Shown piece by piece: positions 10,164-23,100 of a stretch of DNA of 64,000 bases. Positions within the stretch are counted from its first letter, which is position 1. Each line of letters begins with the position of its first letter. The notes beneath the pieces are model-generated. The model had not been told where the DNA came from. It saw nothing but the letters and a program-made list of their open reading frames with translations, and ran no database searches. Source of the DNA: Nautilus pompilius (lineage: Eukaryota; Mollusca; Cephalopoda; Nautilida; Nautilidae). Where the stretch lies: contig JACATO010000591.1 in the NCBI GenBank assembly GCA_018389105.1, positions 420,501 to 484,500 on the forward strand. The letters are read 5' to 3'. The translations under genes and the position numbers were made by a program.

Positions 10164-13100
10164 TTTGATTTGAATGATTAATGATCAACAACACAGATGA
10201 TGCTGACTGTATCTTTAAAAAACTACTTACTTTTCTCTCCACCCATTCAGTTCACAGACTTCTTCATTGGTGAATGAAGACATATTTCAAGCTTGAGTTT
10301 TTACCGTCAGTATCATCTGATGAAGAAGAAATCTAAAATATTCTTACTACACATTGCTGGTCAGGGAGAAATGAAATGACGATATCACATCCCACAGTTA
10401 CTAGCATCTATTCATAACAGAGCTAAATGTCCTCCTCCAGACTTCTGGAAGTGTGCTGCTGCTGCTGGTGGTGGTGGTACTGCTTGGAAAAAAGATAGGT
10501 AAATTGAGCTAAATCAGTATTTAAAATAAGAACTGGTTTTGGTCCTGAGCAGGGTGGTGTGCTTCCTACTTGGAAACAGAGCTGTTAATCCAGAGCCACC
10601 TGGCTGCACAGCTGAAAACCGTTCAGATTTACCTGAAGAAAAGTTTCCTTTCAAAACCATCTTTCTCTCTGATATTCTAAAGCAAAGTAGGGGGCAGCCT
10701 TTGTAACATGAAGGGAATATCATACTTCTGTTTGTGGGCTGGTGCAGGCAAAGTGTTTAAATGTTTTCTCTTTTGGAGGGGAGTGGGTTACCAATGGTTT
10801 TGGCTGAGGCCAAACCCCCCCACTCGAATGCAGTGCCCTTTGGTGGTATTATGATCCCCAACTCACGGTCTGGGACCATGCTGGTGATCATCCCCCAGCT
10901 GAGGGGGTTGCAATACAAGTCCCTAGGTGTCAGGCCCATTGAGAAGGCAATGCTGACTTGATGGAAACCTTAATTCCCAGAGAAAGGTAGTCAAAACAGG
11001 TTTACACAATCTTTATATTTTTTTTTATAAGTAACCCGAACACATTATTATAGTCATCTGTCTCAGGGCTGGTACTGGTCGGTTTACACGAAGGTATTTG
11101 AAATGTCAAAAAACAGCTTTAATCTTTTGCACTTGAGCAATGAGCCAAAGTTGTAAATTGAAATTAATGGATACAGCTATCTTTCATTTGTGGATTACTA
11201 TTACAGAGAGAGGTGTAGCATGCAGATCATAAAAAAAATTTGTATTACTATTGGCAATCACTAGACAATAGAGATCATTAATAATTCTTGATTGAAAATG
11301 GCAGTACCTCTATGAACAGTGCTTGTCAGAGATAAATAGGAGGCACATAGTTTAATACTGCTGCAGAAAACAAGCTAGCTTGGCCAGTTCATTATGATGC
11401 GACTCAGTTTAATATTGTTGTTTGGTATATATATATATATATATATATATATGGTTATATGAGATTTCTGGTTATTCCTGGAAATCAGACCTTCAACCAG
11501 TAAATTCAAATATCTTATGAATTCATACAAAAACAAAATTTCTTATTGCTGTGGAGATATAATCATCCTTTACTTCATGCTTTGATTTATCTAATTTCAT
11601 CACTGATTATGTATTATTAGTTGTGGATTCATTAAAGATTTACCTATTCTGAGATTCAGCGTTTGAATTTTTCTTGGGTTATCTTTTCATTTCTCTATCT
11701 GGCACATTAATTCACATTTGCATTAGAATTAATTTTCTAAGAAACTGTTTTCTTTACTTTCAACAATTAGAAACTGTTAGAACAATCGTACCAAAATATA
11801 AATTCAAGTGTTTTCAAAATCGTCAATTTCAGTTTGTAGGAGCACCAGTAGACTTCTAGATTTAAGTTACTCGGGATAAAACAGGGGACTTCATGAAGTT
11901 GTCTGTGAGTTCATGTCTTAGAATTCCATGAGACGGACTGGTTTTAAAAGATTAAAATTTGGAACAAAGAAACAGAATGATAATCTTTCCATCTGTACAG
12001 TGATGCTAGAGTCTAGGGAAGTAACACTAAACAAATGCATTTGATATGAGAGGCAAGTTTCTAAAAGATGGAGTTTTAGTCTCTCTTGCTGATGACTTTC
12101 TCATCTTCTCAACCTAATGGAAACATTTAATATCAAAGAGTTCTGCTTTGCAAAAGAAAAAAAAAGCCCTTATCTATGGAATTTACATATGAAATGAGCT
12201 AATCTTAATTACACCTTATGGCCCAGTACATATTACAAAACTAAGCCTTCAAGAATTTCCACAAGGCTTTATTTTTAACTCTTTCAGGAACTGATACCAA
12301 ATGTCAAAGGTTGGCATTTTACAGTTATAACAATGCAATCTCTCTCCCTATTTTTATCACCAGCCTTATAGCCAAAAGTTTAAATTAAAAAATAATAATA
12401 AAGTATCAATCTGCTGCAGTTTTTTTTCTAAGTAAACTCTTCAACTCACTATCTTCCCCATGTCTGGTCAGTTCGCCGGCTACCATCAAGTGATCAGAAT
12501 GATGGGATCTCTGGAAACCTGTCATGTGTTTTATATTTCCATATATAGTTCCGTGGGAGGATAAATGCTAATGTTGTAACATGAAGAACATCATGTTGAT
12601 GGGCTGTCAGTCAGTCAGAAGAGAAGACATTTGAACTAGCAGTAACTGCTTCCAATCCATTCCTGGTGGGTGGAGCAGGCTGTCTTCTAGGTTAGCATTT
12701 GAAAGCCTGATTGAGTTGTGTGCGTGTTGTTTGCCCAGGTTAGGGGTCGGCTTTATCGAGTAATGGACAACAGACACGTAGAAGTATCGCTGGAATAGCA
12801 GTACAGGAAAAATAGTGATTAAAGATCCGTAAGGACCGTACTAAATTGTTCAAAGTTTTTAGATATATTTAAAATGTACTTTTTAACAAAGAAAAAAGCA
12901 AAATAGAAAACCAGTGAAATTCCAACCACTTAAGCTGGAACATCTGAATTGAACAGGTGGCCACACCAAAGAAGTTGGTCAAGACTACACTGAATAAGGG
13001 AAGTCTTAATAATTAATAAAGTATTATCCCAAGCTGACATACATATGAATCTTTTAAGTTTTTATAGACATATTCTACTTAAAAATAAAAATTGTTATAG

Positions 13101-14399
13101 TAATGATATACTACATTCAGAATATAACCTTTTGACATTTCACTCACTGACAAACATTAATATTCTTAGTTTGAAAACTGCCAGATTTCCATATATCACA
13201 CCATGCATTTTTTATGAAAATGTCAGTAATCACTAGAAATTTTAAAGGGTCAAAGATATTTACATCTTTTGAGTTCTTTCCACATAATAGAATTAAATCT
13301 AGAGCTGGTCCATAGCAGATTAAACATTCTCAGTTTGACAAAAGCCAACCTGTTTAGACCATCGTTTTCGGTTACTTTTGGACTCTTAGTTTTCTTTTAT
13401 ATAAAATGAGCCAACCTCTCCGCCTTTACTTTTTTTTAAAACAAAAACAAAAAGCTTGCATGAAATGATTTTTATTAACAATAATAAAATTCAAAATATT
13501 TACGATCCCAATGTATTAAATATATTATGAATTAATGTGATACTTAACCAGGAAAAATTCTTTTTACACCTATGTCTTTGTACTCTTTCCATCTCTAAAC
13601 TGAGAGTTCACAAAGTAAATTTATCGAAGACAAGCAGACACTTTTATCTAAAGGAACAATGATAATTTCAAAACTTATACAAAAACATCTAAAAATTCTT
13701 AAACAGTAACAATGTACTATGGAAAAAAACCTGCTAGAAAACAAATTTTCAGTCACTTTCTCTTTCAAAGACTCAAGACTTCCATACTGAACTTTTAAAA
13801 ATGTTTTCAAAGAATTTCTTTTCTACAATGCACCTTATTCATATCAAAATCATGTTTAGGGACCTTAGATTCAGATACACACAAGTGAAAATAGTAAATA
13901 TAAAGAACAAAGTAGTGCACATGTATAATAATTACTGCTTATATATTCTCAGTATCACCTGATGAACCGAGTCTTTATAGTATATTACACAGTAGCGATT
14001 TTAGTTATTCATGCAGTGATAGGTGGTAAAAAACAAATCTAAGAAAAGATTTAGACTTTAAATAAAACAAAAATCCAAGAGATGTAACCTCAGAGAATCT
14101 CTGTTAATGCTAATATTATGGGTTGAATTCATTTCCAATCTCAAGCTGGTCAACATAAAGATTGCATACTGCTAAATTCAACTCTAGGCTTACACTTGGA
14201 TTCCTTTGACAAAAGATATTTTGTTAGTGCCATACTAGAGGGCAACTGTGCTCAAGGTTTATCACCATTAATCAGCTGATGGTTCAGCCCTGATTACTCA
14301 ACCACTGGAGAAAGACTTTCTCCGCTTATTAAAAAACTCAGTGGAATTGTTCAATGTCTCATGGTTAACCAGTTATCAAACCTTCCAATTTAGGAAGTG
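10164..14399. other. gene-poor stretch
   Basis: No convincing exon is recognised. A GC-richer island at about 10750-10965 is open on both strands but matches nothing I know. Triplet runs (GCT, GGT) lie at 10454-10480. A TA microsatellite sits at 11426-11452. The rest is AT-rich text without clear structure. Confidence 0.5.
11426..11452. repeat. (TA)n microsatellite
   Basis: About thirteen uninterrupted TA dinucleotides. Confidence 0.9.
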
Positions 14400-15300
14400 A
14401 AATTTTCATCACCAAAGACTTCAAGGACATACAAGCAAAAGCAGGAAAAACCTTAGAGAGTTTTCATGCAAGGGTTTCGGATGCAGATTAGAGGAAACAT
14501 CTTACCCAAAAACTAGCATTTTTCATGCAAGTTGCAGAACCATGGACGTGATCTTCACATTGCAACAAATTCAACAAACATGCATTGACAAAAGAAAGGA
14601 CTATACATAGCTTCAGTTGGCCTTCGATACCACAGGGAGGGTTGGCTTGTGGAAGTTACTTTACAAATTTGCCTCTGATCTGTAACAAAAATTGATGAAT
14701 ATTGAGAACTATTTGCAGATGACTCTTCCCTTCTAGTTCACCAGCAAGAAAATCTCCAACAATCAAGACTTGCTTTGCTGAGGCAATACCAAATCACAGC
14801 CTAATCTTCAGCTTGAATTCCAACCAGCTCCAGCACATTGAACCATACCCACTGAATGCAGTATAGAGGTTTATGTACCTTAGGAACACAATCACAGAAA
14901 TCTGGATATAAAAAAACATAGCAGCAAAGCCAGTTTCTCCTTGCAACTTTCTTTGGGAAGATCACAATGTCCGACTCAAGACCAAATGCAAAGAATACTG
15001 TGAAATTCTGGCACCACTTTTTTATGCTGCAAATTATACTACTATCATATATGCTTGCTTGTGAAGACACAGATAAAGCAGGTATAGTCAGTCATGAAGA
15101 CGTGGCAGCAAGACAGAATTGCAGATGTTTACAAACAGGCAGATAATCCCATCATGAAGTCAATGTTTATAGCAACACAACTCTGAAAGTGGCCATGAAT
15201 GATCTGAAAGATGGAAAATAGTGGTGGTGGCGGTGGTCAGTTCCCGTAACATTAAAGTACTCTAAGGAAAAAACTCTACCGGTGCCATGTACAATTTTAA
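14400..15300 (+). mobile_element. decayed LINE reverse-transcriptase fragment
   Basis: The plus strand shows a reverse-transcriptase catalytic box, FADDSSLLVHQQENLQQ, with the FADD codons at 14712-14723. This is the position of the YADD/FADD motif in non-LTR retrotransposons (FADD..LL.H....LQ). Upstream, a block with GLRYHREGWLVEVTL resembles the preceding RT region. Downstream, around 14970-15060, RLKTKCKEY then a hydrophobic AANYTTIIYACL resembles the RLKTK..VY....LP.LLYGCE segment that follows RT in these elements. Several frameshifts and stops separate these pieces. No 3' tail or target duplication was found. It is a dead 5'-truncated copy. Confidence 0.55.
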
Positions 15301-16836
15301 AATCAACCTGGTGAAGATTGTTAACAGCAGTAATGTACAAATTTCCATCTAATGGATCAAGGTGATATAAGACGATGATAAATAGAAACAAAGTTAGTTT
15401 TGCAGTGGGGAACATAGATGACTAGAGTCAACAATAGTCTACATAGCAATGCTTCTATTATCAGAGACATGAGCAGGTAGGTATTAAATAAGAGGTGAAA
15501 AGGTGCGCCTAATGTTCTTTTTTAATGATTTAGACAGTGCAATCTCATCTCTGTACATTCTATGCAAATTCGAAGTTATTTTTTTAAAATGATTTTACAG
15601 AATATTTATTTTATGAAAAGCAACTTCAAAAATATAGTGACACAGCTGAAGAACCATTAAACATACATTTACCTGTAAATAGTCATGATCGTGGATACAG
15701 CTTTCTGACATGCGTTTTTTTCTTTAGCAATACCACAGCTGAGGTAACAATGAAATGCCACTTCAGAGTTTAGATTACCACAGTATCATCTTAGTTAACA
15801 AACAGATTTATGAAGCTAAGTACCATATTTTCATGAACTACCTTCTAGTGCAAACATAAACAAATTCAGACACTACTTTGAACTGTGGTGAAATGTACAG
15901 AGTTTCAGCAAATAAAACAGTCATTAATTTTAATGAGATACAGAAGCCAGCCAGCAAATAGGAAAAAATTTTTTAGAAAATAGAGGATGATCCTGAACTC
16001 TTTCCTGCACTGTTATTCTGTTGTTGATCTGAACTTAAAAAGAATAGTGGTAATCCACGCTTTGCAAGCAACGCAGGATTTTTGACTGATAACAGCAGCT
16101 ATGTATTGGACAGACCATCTCAACAGCGGGGGATGAGTTTGGACGACAAATCTAAAAATGAACTCGCTCCTAAAATGTTGCATGGCATGGAAATGCTACC
16201 ATTCAAATAATCAATGGTAGCAGAGTTAATTAGGCATGATGGACATGCCTGCTTACTGTGATGAATTTTGTTTTAAAGGTTTTGTCTAAAAAAGAAAGCA
16301 ATAGCCAATCTCCAAAACCAATTTTTCTATATTTCATAATAGGTTATTGTTTAATAAAACTACCTTTGATACATTTATACTCAGCTGTACCCCACATCCC
16401 AAAGGTTTCTTTTGTTGTTTTTTTTTAAATAAATGCCTTTAATATTTGTAATAAATAAATTATAATTAATTTTCACTTTAAAATTATGAAGTTTACAGTT
16501 GTTTGTACTAAAAATATTTTTGGAAATAACTTTAATACTTTTTAAACAGACAGAAGAAAATTTGTAAAGAAATTTTAAGATCCATGATTAGTTTTGCCAT
16601 CAGTTCATATTGTTAGTTGTCTGCAAATATTCGAAATTATTCATCTGAAGAACAAAAAAAACCTGTACAATTCCAGCCATTCTGGTGTCTTAACAAGACC
16701 TGTTCACACAACTTTTTAGAAATCTTAGAGGACAGAAAGTTTGATTTATATTTTTCCATCAAAATGTAAATGAGACTAAACTCTGTAAACCTCAGCAACA
16801 GTGCAGTCGGAAATGGACAGAAATATATACTTTTCT
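15301..16836. other. AT-rich stretch downstream of PXK
   Basis: No exon or mobile element recognised. It may contain distal PXK 3' untranslated sequence, since several AATAAA-like hexamers occur on the minus strand. Confidence 0.4.
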
Positions 16837-16842
16837 TTTATT
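16837..16842 (-). promoter_or_regulatory. candidate PXK polyadenylation signal
   Basis: TTTATT on the plus strand reads AATAAA on the PXK strand, about 70 bp after the stop codon. It is the first canonical hexamer after the stop; farther ones exist, so the actual 3' end is not settled. Confidence 0.45.
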
Positions 16843-16910
16843 GAATAAATCTTTCAAACATAGGAACAGTTTTTATGGATGGTATAACACCAATACCAAT
16901 CGGGGAAGAG

Positions 16911-17116
16911 TTAAAGTTTTGCTGCACTTTGGTCTTTAATCACTGTCTTCTTCAGCCCAGTCTTGGAGAAATTGCAGATGGAACTCAACAGAGCAACTCG
17001 TCCCCCAGATGGTGATGGCACAGAGTGGTTCTCAGGACTGGATGGTGTTGGTGTTGGTGGTGGTGGTGGTGGTGGTGGTGGGACTCCTCCTGGCTGGGGC
17101 AGGGGGGGTGGAAGTT
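16911..17116 (-). CDS. PXK: PXK exon 14 (poly-Pro and WH2-like tail, stop)
   Basis: Completes Glu489 and encodes 490-556. There is a proline-rich start, nine consecutive prolines encoded by a CCA run, TPTPSSPENHS, then GRVALLSSICNFSKTGLKK, the WH2-like actin-binding motif, and the stop TAA at 16913-16911. The triplet run makes this segment prone to length change. Confidence 0.93.
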
Positions 17117-20100
17117 CTGTGAAAGAAAAAGAAAACTACACTGATGTATACTCTGATGTGATGGTAAGCCATGACCATCCTTGGACACCGTCACTACTGG
17201 CACCATTCTCAGTTTATTGTATTAACATAACCACAAACTACCATCCATTTTTTTTTACACAAAACACCTGCCCTACCACACGCACATCTTCCACTTTCAA
17301 TAATTCCTACAGGAGAAGCATCACAGGTGCTTCGATTTTTGTGCTTATTTCAAAATTACTGCACAGTTCTGCCTTTACAGGTCCAGTTCTGTAGCACTAA
17401 TAATACAAAAATTGTAATTTTCTTCTTTAGATCACTGCCAGAAAAACCAACAGCAAATGCAAAAACTTGCAACCACTGTCGATCAGAGGGGTGCAATGGT
17501 CTTTCTGAAATCCATCTTGGAAAAGATGTTTCAGTTTGACGTGATTTAAACTACTGACTCACCTGTACAGTCCTTCATCACATTTAAAAGGAGCGAAAAT
17601 AGTTTTACTGTACTTGTAAAGGCTTAGGGGCGATTTTGCAACACAGGGTTCATGAAAAAAATAATATGGGAAGTATTGGCCTCTCTTTAATAATTCACCA
17701 AGGACTTGGACTTGATGCCTGTATAGAAAGCATCTTTAAGATGAGGATGATGAGCTCAAGACTCATATACTGGAACCAAGAACTCTCTGCTAATTACTCC
17801 TGGCATTCTAGCATCTGAAAAATTGGTTTTCACTCTTTAGAGACTTTTATTAACAATCTCGAAGTAACAAAACTGTATTTTCTGTGCAGATAAAAAAAAA
17901 TGAAAAGTTTTTTAATATATTAAACTCCATTTTCCATCTTAATGATCAATCTAATAAATTATTCAAATTCATCTGATAATTACAATGAGTCCAAAATTTT
18001 TTTTCTTCTTCTTACCACGCTAATAGTACCATTTGTATAAGTTAGAAACAAGAGGACACAAAACAGAAACCTATGATATGCTGCTCAAGACAGACTTGGA
18101 GAAGATACTGTTCAGAACTATGTATTGCTGTCTGCATCCTAAGAACTCCCTTGTCCAGAGCAAAAAATTTACCACAAACACCTATTCCATTAACTTTTTC
18201 AATAACTCTTTCATGCAAAAACTGTTAAAAATATTACTCTGTTTAAATTCAGCAGATACAGTACTCAGCCAGCCATTTACATTTCATCTTTGTGCACTAG
18301 AAAACATTTTTTGCTGGTTCTTTTTTCAAATTTAAATATGAGAACTGAATTCACACACAAGCAAGCACCATGACAAGGCAGAGGTGATAAATGGAGATAG
18401 GAAGAATTTGGGTTAGGAGTCTGGTAGAGGAAATTAAGCTGCAAAGTTTCACCTTTTGAAATGGGAAAGACTGGTGACAATTTCCATTACTTTGATCAAA
18501 TAAGTTTTGTCTATTGAATTATTGAATTTTGTTATGTACAAAAAAACAACAACAACACTTTTCCATTATACAGAAACTTTTCAGCAACGGAAATCAAATG
18601 ACAGTGAAATATTGTTCAAGAGAGAATGCTGACAATTGTAAGGAATGGAAGACCACCTTCCTCTCAGGAGGTACAGAATTAAGATGCAGATCTTTAGCAT
18701 TTAAACAAAAATGAGGTTTAGATTGTAAGGTACAGAAACTCGTAGAGATGAACAGCCCAAGTAAAAAAAAAACACTCAAGCTAAAATAATGTCCATGTTC
18801 ATTATAATCTCATAGATGTCAAACAGCTGGTCAGAACCTAACAAGAAAAAAGGCTGATGGGTCTGCTAGAGTGTGAATTAATGTTCAGAAAACCTATTAA
18901 CCTTATTTTGTTTAGAATGCTTTCCAAAATAAGAAAAGGAAAGAAAAAAAACTTTTCTGCATCTTAAACTCTAAACACAGACAGCAAAAGATTAGTGAAA
19001 AAAATGGTTGGTGAACATGAAGACAATTTAAAGGCGGCTCTCTATCTACTAACTGAAATCTCTAATTATACTTGCTAACTTGAACTGCATTTAATTCCTG
19101 ACTTTTCCAATTCTGCTTGATTTTCACGTCTCAGAATAGTAGTAACTGTATAGGTTACAGGTAGCAAGCAGCTCGAACGTAATTTTAAAGCTGTGACAGG
19201 TTAACAAAATTTGAACACTTTTAAACATTTAGTCTTGAGCTATGTCGTCGTCAGGAAAAATAGCTGAACTTCTACGTTTTTTTTTATGCTACAGAAATTA
19301 CTAATGAAGTTTAAATACTTACAATCCATCAATGCTTGACTGATATGACTGAGTGGCATCATAGGGTGATGGAATTACTACAGAGCCCTTGCTGGTTATT
19401 GGTAGCCACCGGAATGCTTAATCGGCAGCCTTAACACGAATCAGCCTGATGCCAACCTGACTGACTGATCTTTTTAATAAAGGACCACCACCACAGAAAA
19501 TCTTAATAAACTGCAATTTTATCTACAGAGTAGATTTTGAAATAACTGAAAAGATGGAAAAAACAACACTGTTTTTCAGCCAAAGATAATCTTTTATTGT
19601 AGTTATTATCTGCCCTTATAGTTCATTTCTAACTCAACTTATTTCCTTTTAAATTCTCTGTGATTTTTTTTAAAGCTGTAAACTATTTAAAACAATAGAT
19701 ACTTAAAAACATTTTCAAAAACATAGTATCCATATTCTTTGCAGTAGACAATCATCCAGAAGTCTTTCATAGTATTAAGAATCTTCAGAAAAATAGCATT
19801 GTGAACAAAACTTCTAAAAGAAATTTTGTTCCTTTTCATTTGTGCTGCACTTTCTGTTAACTGTTACAGATACATGTATCGGGCAGCCAGATGAGTTCCT
19901 GCCAATAAACTGATGGTGACCTATCCCAACTACACAACACAGACAGAGAGGGAGAGTATTGTTAGTATTCTGGTTCAAGGTGGATCACAAAACAAACCTC
20001 AACAGGCAGCTAGGCTAACAAGAGACAGAAGCATCTACATGCATACATGCAGTAAACAAACATATACCTATCGTATGCAGGAAATCCAATGGTTATGTTC

Positions 20101-23100
20101 CTGTTTGAAACGAAATAAGATAATTAGTCAAACAGCAAAAAAAAGAATTACCAAGCATTGTGTTTTGTTTCATAGGCAGTGTCTGCCATCAATACAATGG
20201 ATGAGATTGAGAAACACTGCACAGGCAAAATCTATATTACTAAATAAATCTGATAAAGGGGGCAGCACACACAGTGTGAGGAGGAGGAGGTACAAGATAA
20301 ATAAGCTGATAATCGATGTGAAGAGGACTGAAATGTCTTAAGATAAAACAAACCATCACTGAAACCTTTTAATAAAAATGTTTTCAGATAAAAAAAATCA
20401 ACACGCTTTCGTAATCTAAAAGGCCTCATGATATATGTATGTTACACAGCACAAAATGATTCCAGAATGTCAACAAATAGAAGAAATCTAACAGTCAGAT
20501 TGTTTTAAGGGGTTAGGTCTGAACAAAAAAGCAAGAATCAGCTCCTGTTTTTTTTAGTTATGAACCTTTGAGATGGCAGCTCAGCACGCTTTCTGTTTCG
20601 TCTCTTTACCTGTAGCCATTCAGTTTATCTCTTGGTTTTTGTTTACCTACATAACAGTAAATCAGTATCCAAGGAAACCAAGACATCATCAGAAAACTTC
20701 TGCTTATTTGTTCTCCTACCAATAAATCAAGTATACAATAATAAAAAAAAACTGTAATAAATTTGTGTGATATGGAATTTCCTTTCCTTCTCCTTTAGTG
20801 ATTTTCATTAATCCATATAGAAATATTCTTTAACAACTTCCCCATTCTCCCAACTCCACATAGTTTAGACAAAATGAGAATGATTACAAAAAAGTAAAAT
20901 GCATTTGACTTTCTTCTTATCCAGAAACTCCCACAACTGCTGCCAGCCCAGCAGTATTCATTGTTTAGTTTTATTTTCCAATTATAAACAATATTTTTGA
21001 TCATTCATCTCTACGAAGACTAGAATATGGTTGAGGGCAATCTTCTTCAAAAGAGAACCAAATCACACCCAAAGTAAATATGCATAAATATTTTTTTTTT
21101 AAATACTTATATGTATAATTTTGTCTTTTACTTTATAATTAAATTTTAATCTAATATCATTCACTCAACTTTTCAATATCTGTTACTCTTACATTTCGTT
21201 CCCACCACGGAAAAGTGTATGATTTTTATATTCTGCAACGGCATAAGACTAACACTTTGATAAAAAATTTGGCTTGTATCCTACTTTAAAATTATTTTTA
21301 TTTTTTTAGTCCAAAGACAAGGACAGATCATTTATTACGTTCTTGTCATGATTATAGTTTTACAAGTTTGACGCCGTGCAAGCAGCAATTCACAGCTAAT
21401 ATCAGTTTTGCTGAGTGTGCGCTGTGGTCCACAGGTTGTATTATCCACGTAATCTATCACTGTATGCAAAAAGTTGCAATTCAACATATGATCCATCTTG
21501 ATTTTGTTTTCTTTCAATTCTCTTTAAAAAATCAGAACATTAAAGAAAAGCTTTAGAATTACTTTTACTGTACCTTTAACAATCTTAATGCAATTACTGT
21601 CTTATATAGTAATTAATGTAATTTAAATTATTCACAGAAGAGCGACAAGTCAGACCGGTGCTGCTTGTATACAGAGCTCTATTTTATTCAGAAACAAACA
21701 CTAATACCATAGGCTTGCCAAGAAGAAAGGTAAACAGACTAGATATTTGAGAACTCCCAAATCTATATTGTAAGCCAACATTTGTCGACACCTTGGAGCT
21801 TTGGCATTTAAATGTGAAAAGTATTGGGTTCTTTTAGAAAAAAAAAAGCCACCTTAGATAATAAAGCAAATGACTTAAATGTTTGTCAAACACTTTTTTT
21901 TTTAATCTTGAAAGCTCCTTATTCTTGTTAGAAGGTAAATCTCTATCAAGTTTGAGAGAAATACCGTAAACATCCCACAAAGAGACTTATGTTAAGGAAC
22001 CGGTACGGGGCACACACAGCATAGTAGAAAGGGTCCAATCAGAATCAGTTCCCTAGCAATTAAAAGCCATGCCTTTCAATGCAGAAGCTTTACTATTATT
22101 AATTACTAAACATTACAAAATAAGACAGTATCAGGCTAAAAAATTGCCTTCGCATCCTGCAGCAGTACAGAAGATGTTCAAGTGTGAAGTATTCCTACAT
22201 CAAATCTGACTCCGAGTGAGCCTCCCCATTTAACTGTGTAGATACATCAGTTACATATCTACAAGCTGGCATTTTTCTACTACACCAGTGTAGCATTCTG
22301 ATCCTGGCTGGTGCAAAGAGATGGTATGATGGGCAAAGACAGCACTGACAGAAAGGAAGATGTAGATGTTTATCATCATAAGAAAAGGTCTTTCACTTTT
22401 TTCTTTTTGAGAGACCAGCAGGTGGAGAAGGAAAAACATTTCACTTTTTGAATTTTATGTAATGTATTTCCAATTTAAAGTGACAGGGAAAAGGGAATGT
22501 TATAAAACAAAGCAAATCTTAATTGGAAAAGATAAAATAAAACATTTTTTATTTGTAGATTTTTCTTGTGTGTGCACTTGGTTTCAGCAATGAGCCCATA
22601 GATTGTTGGTTACAATGAGACGGATTTGTACTGTTATTGTTACTATAAAAAAGAAACTGTCACAAGGGAAATGACTTTAAACTTTACTCTGGTTTAAAAG
22701 AATTCTTATTATGTTAATATTAAAAAATATTTAGTTAGTAAATTTTAAGTTTTGATATGTACAAAAGAACCAATCAATTTTTCTCATCACCACATTTTAT
22801 TTCTAAATCAAGGATAAAACAAAATATATGCAGTCTTTGTGTACTGGATTCAGGAGATTTTCTGACTGGCTCAAGAAACAGTATCTAGCCAGGGTATGGA
22901 GGAAGCTGAAACCATTCACATCTTTTTGTCCTTGATGGTTCATGATGGGCTATGGAACTTAGAGACTAGTTCGGGGGGGGGGGGTTGTCCAATTTGTAAC
23001 GATCTTCTACTCTTTAAGAATTTACAATAGAATGTTTCAGTAATGAACCTTTGGTTTAAGAGGATCCAGGTTCAATTCCTAGGCATGGCAAAACCTTAGA

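Noticed and set aside
10757..10961. GC-richer island open on both strands
   Set aside because: No family motif or splice context; both strands being open suggests composition rather than coding.
16963..17394. Plus-strand frame of 143 codons with a glycine run
   Set aside because: It is the antisense shadow of PXK exon 14; the Gly run is the complement of the proline codons.
22973..22984. G-run as a regulatory G-quadruplex
   Set aside because: A single homopolymer in a deep intron; no repeated G-tracts to support a specific structure.
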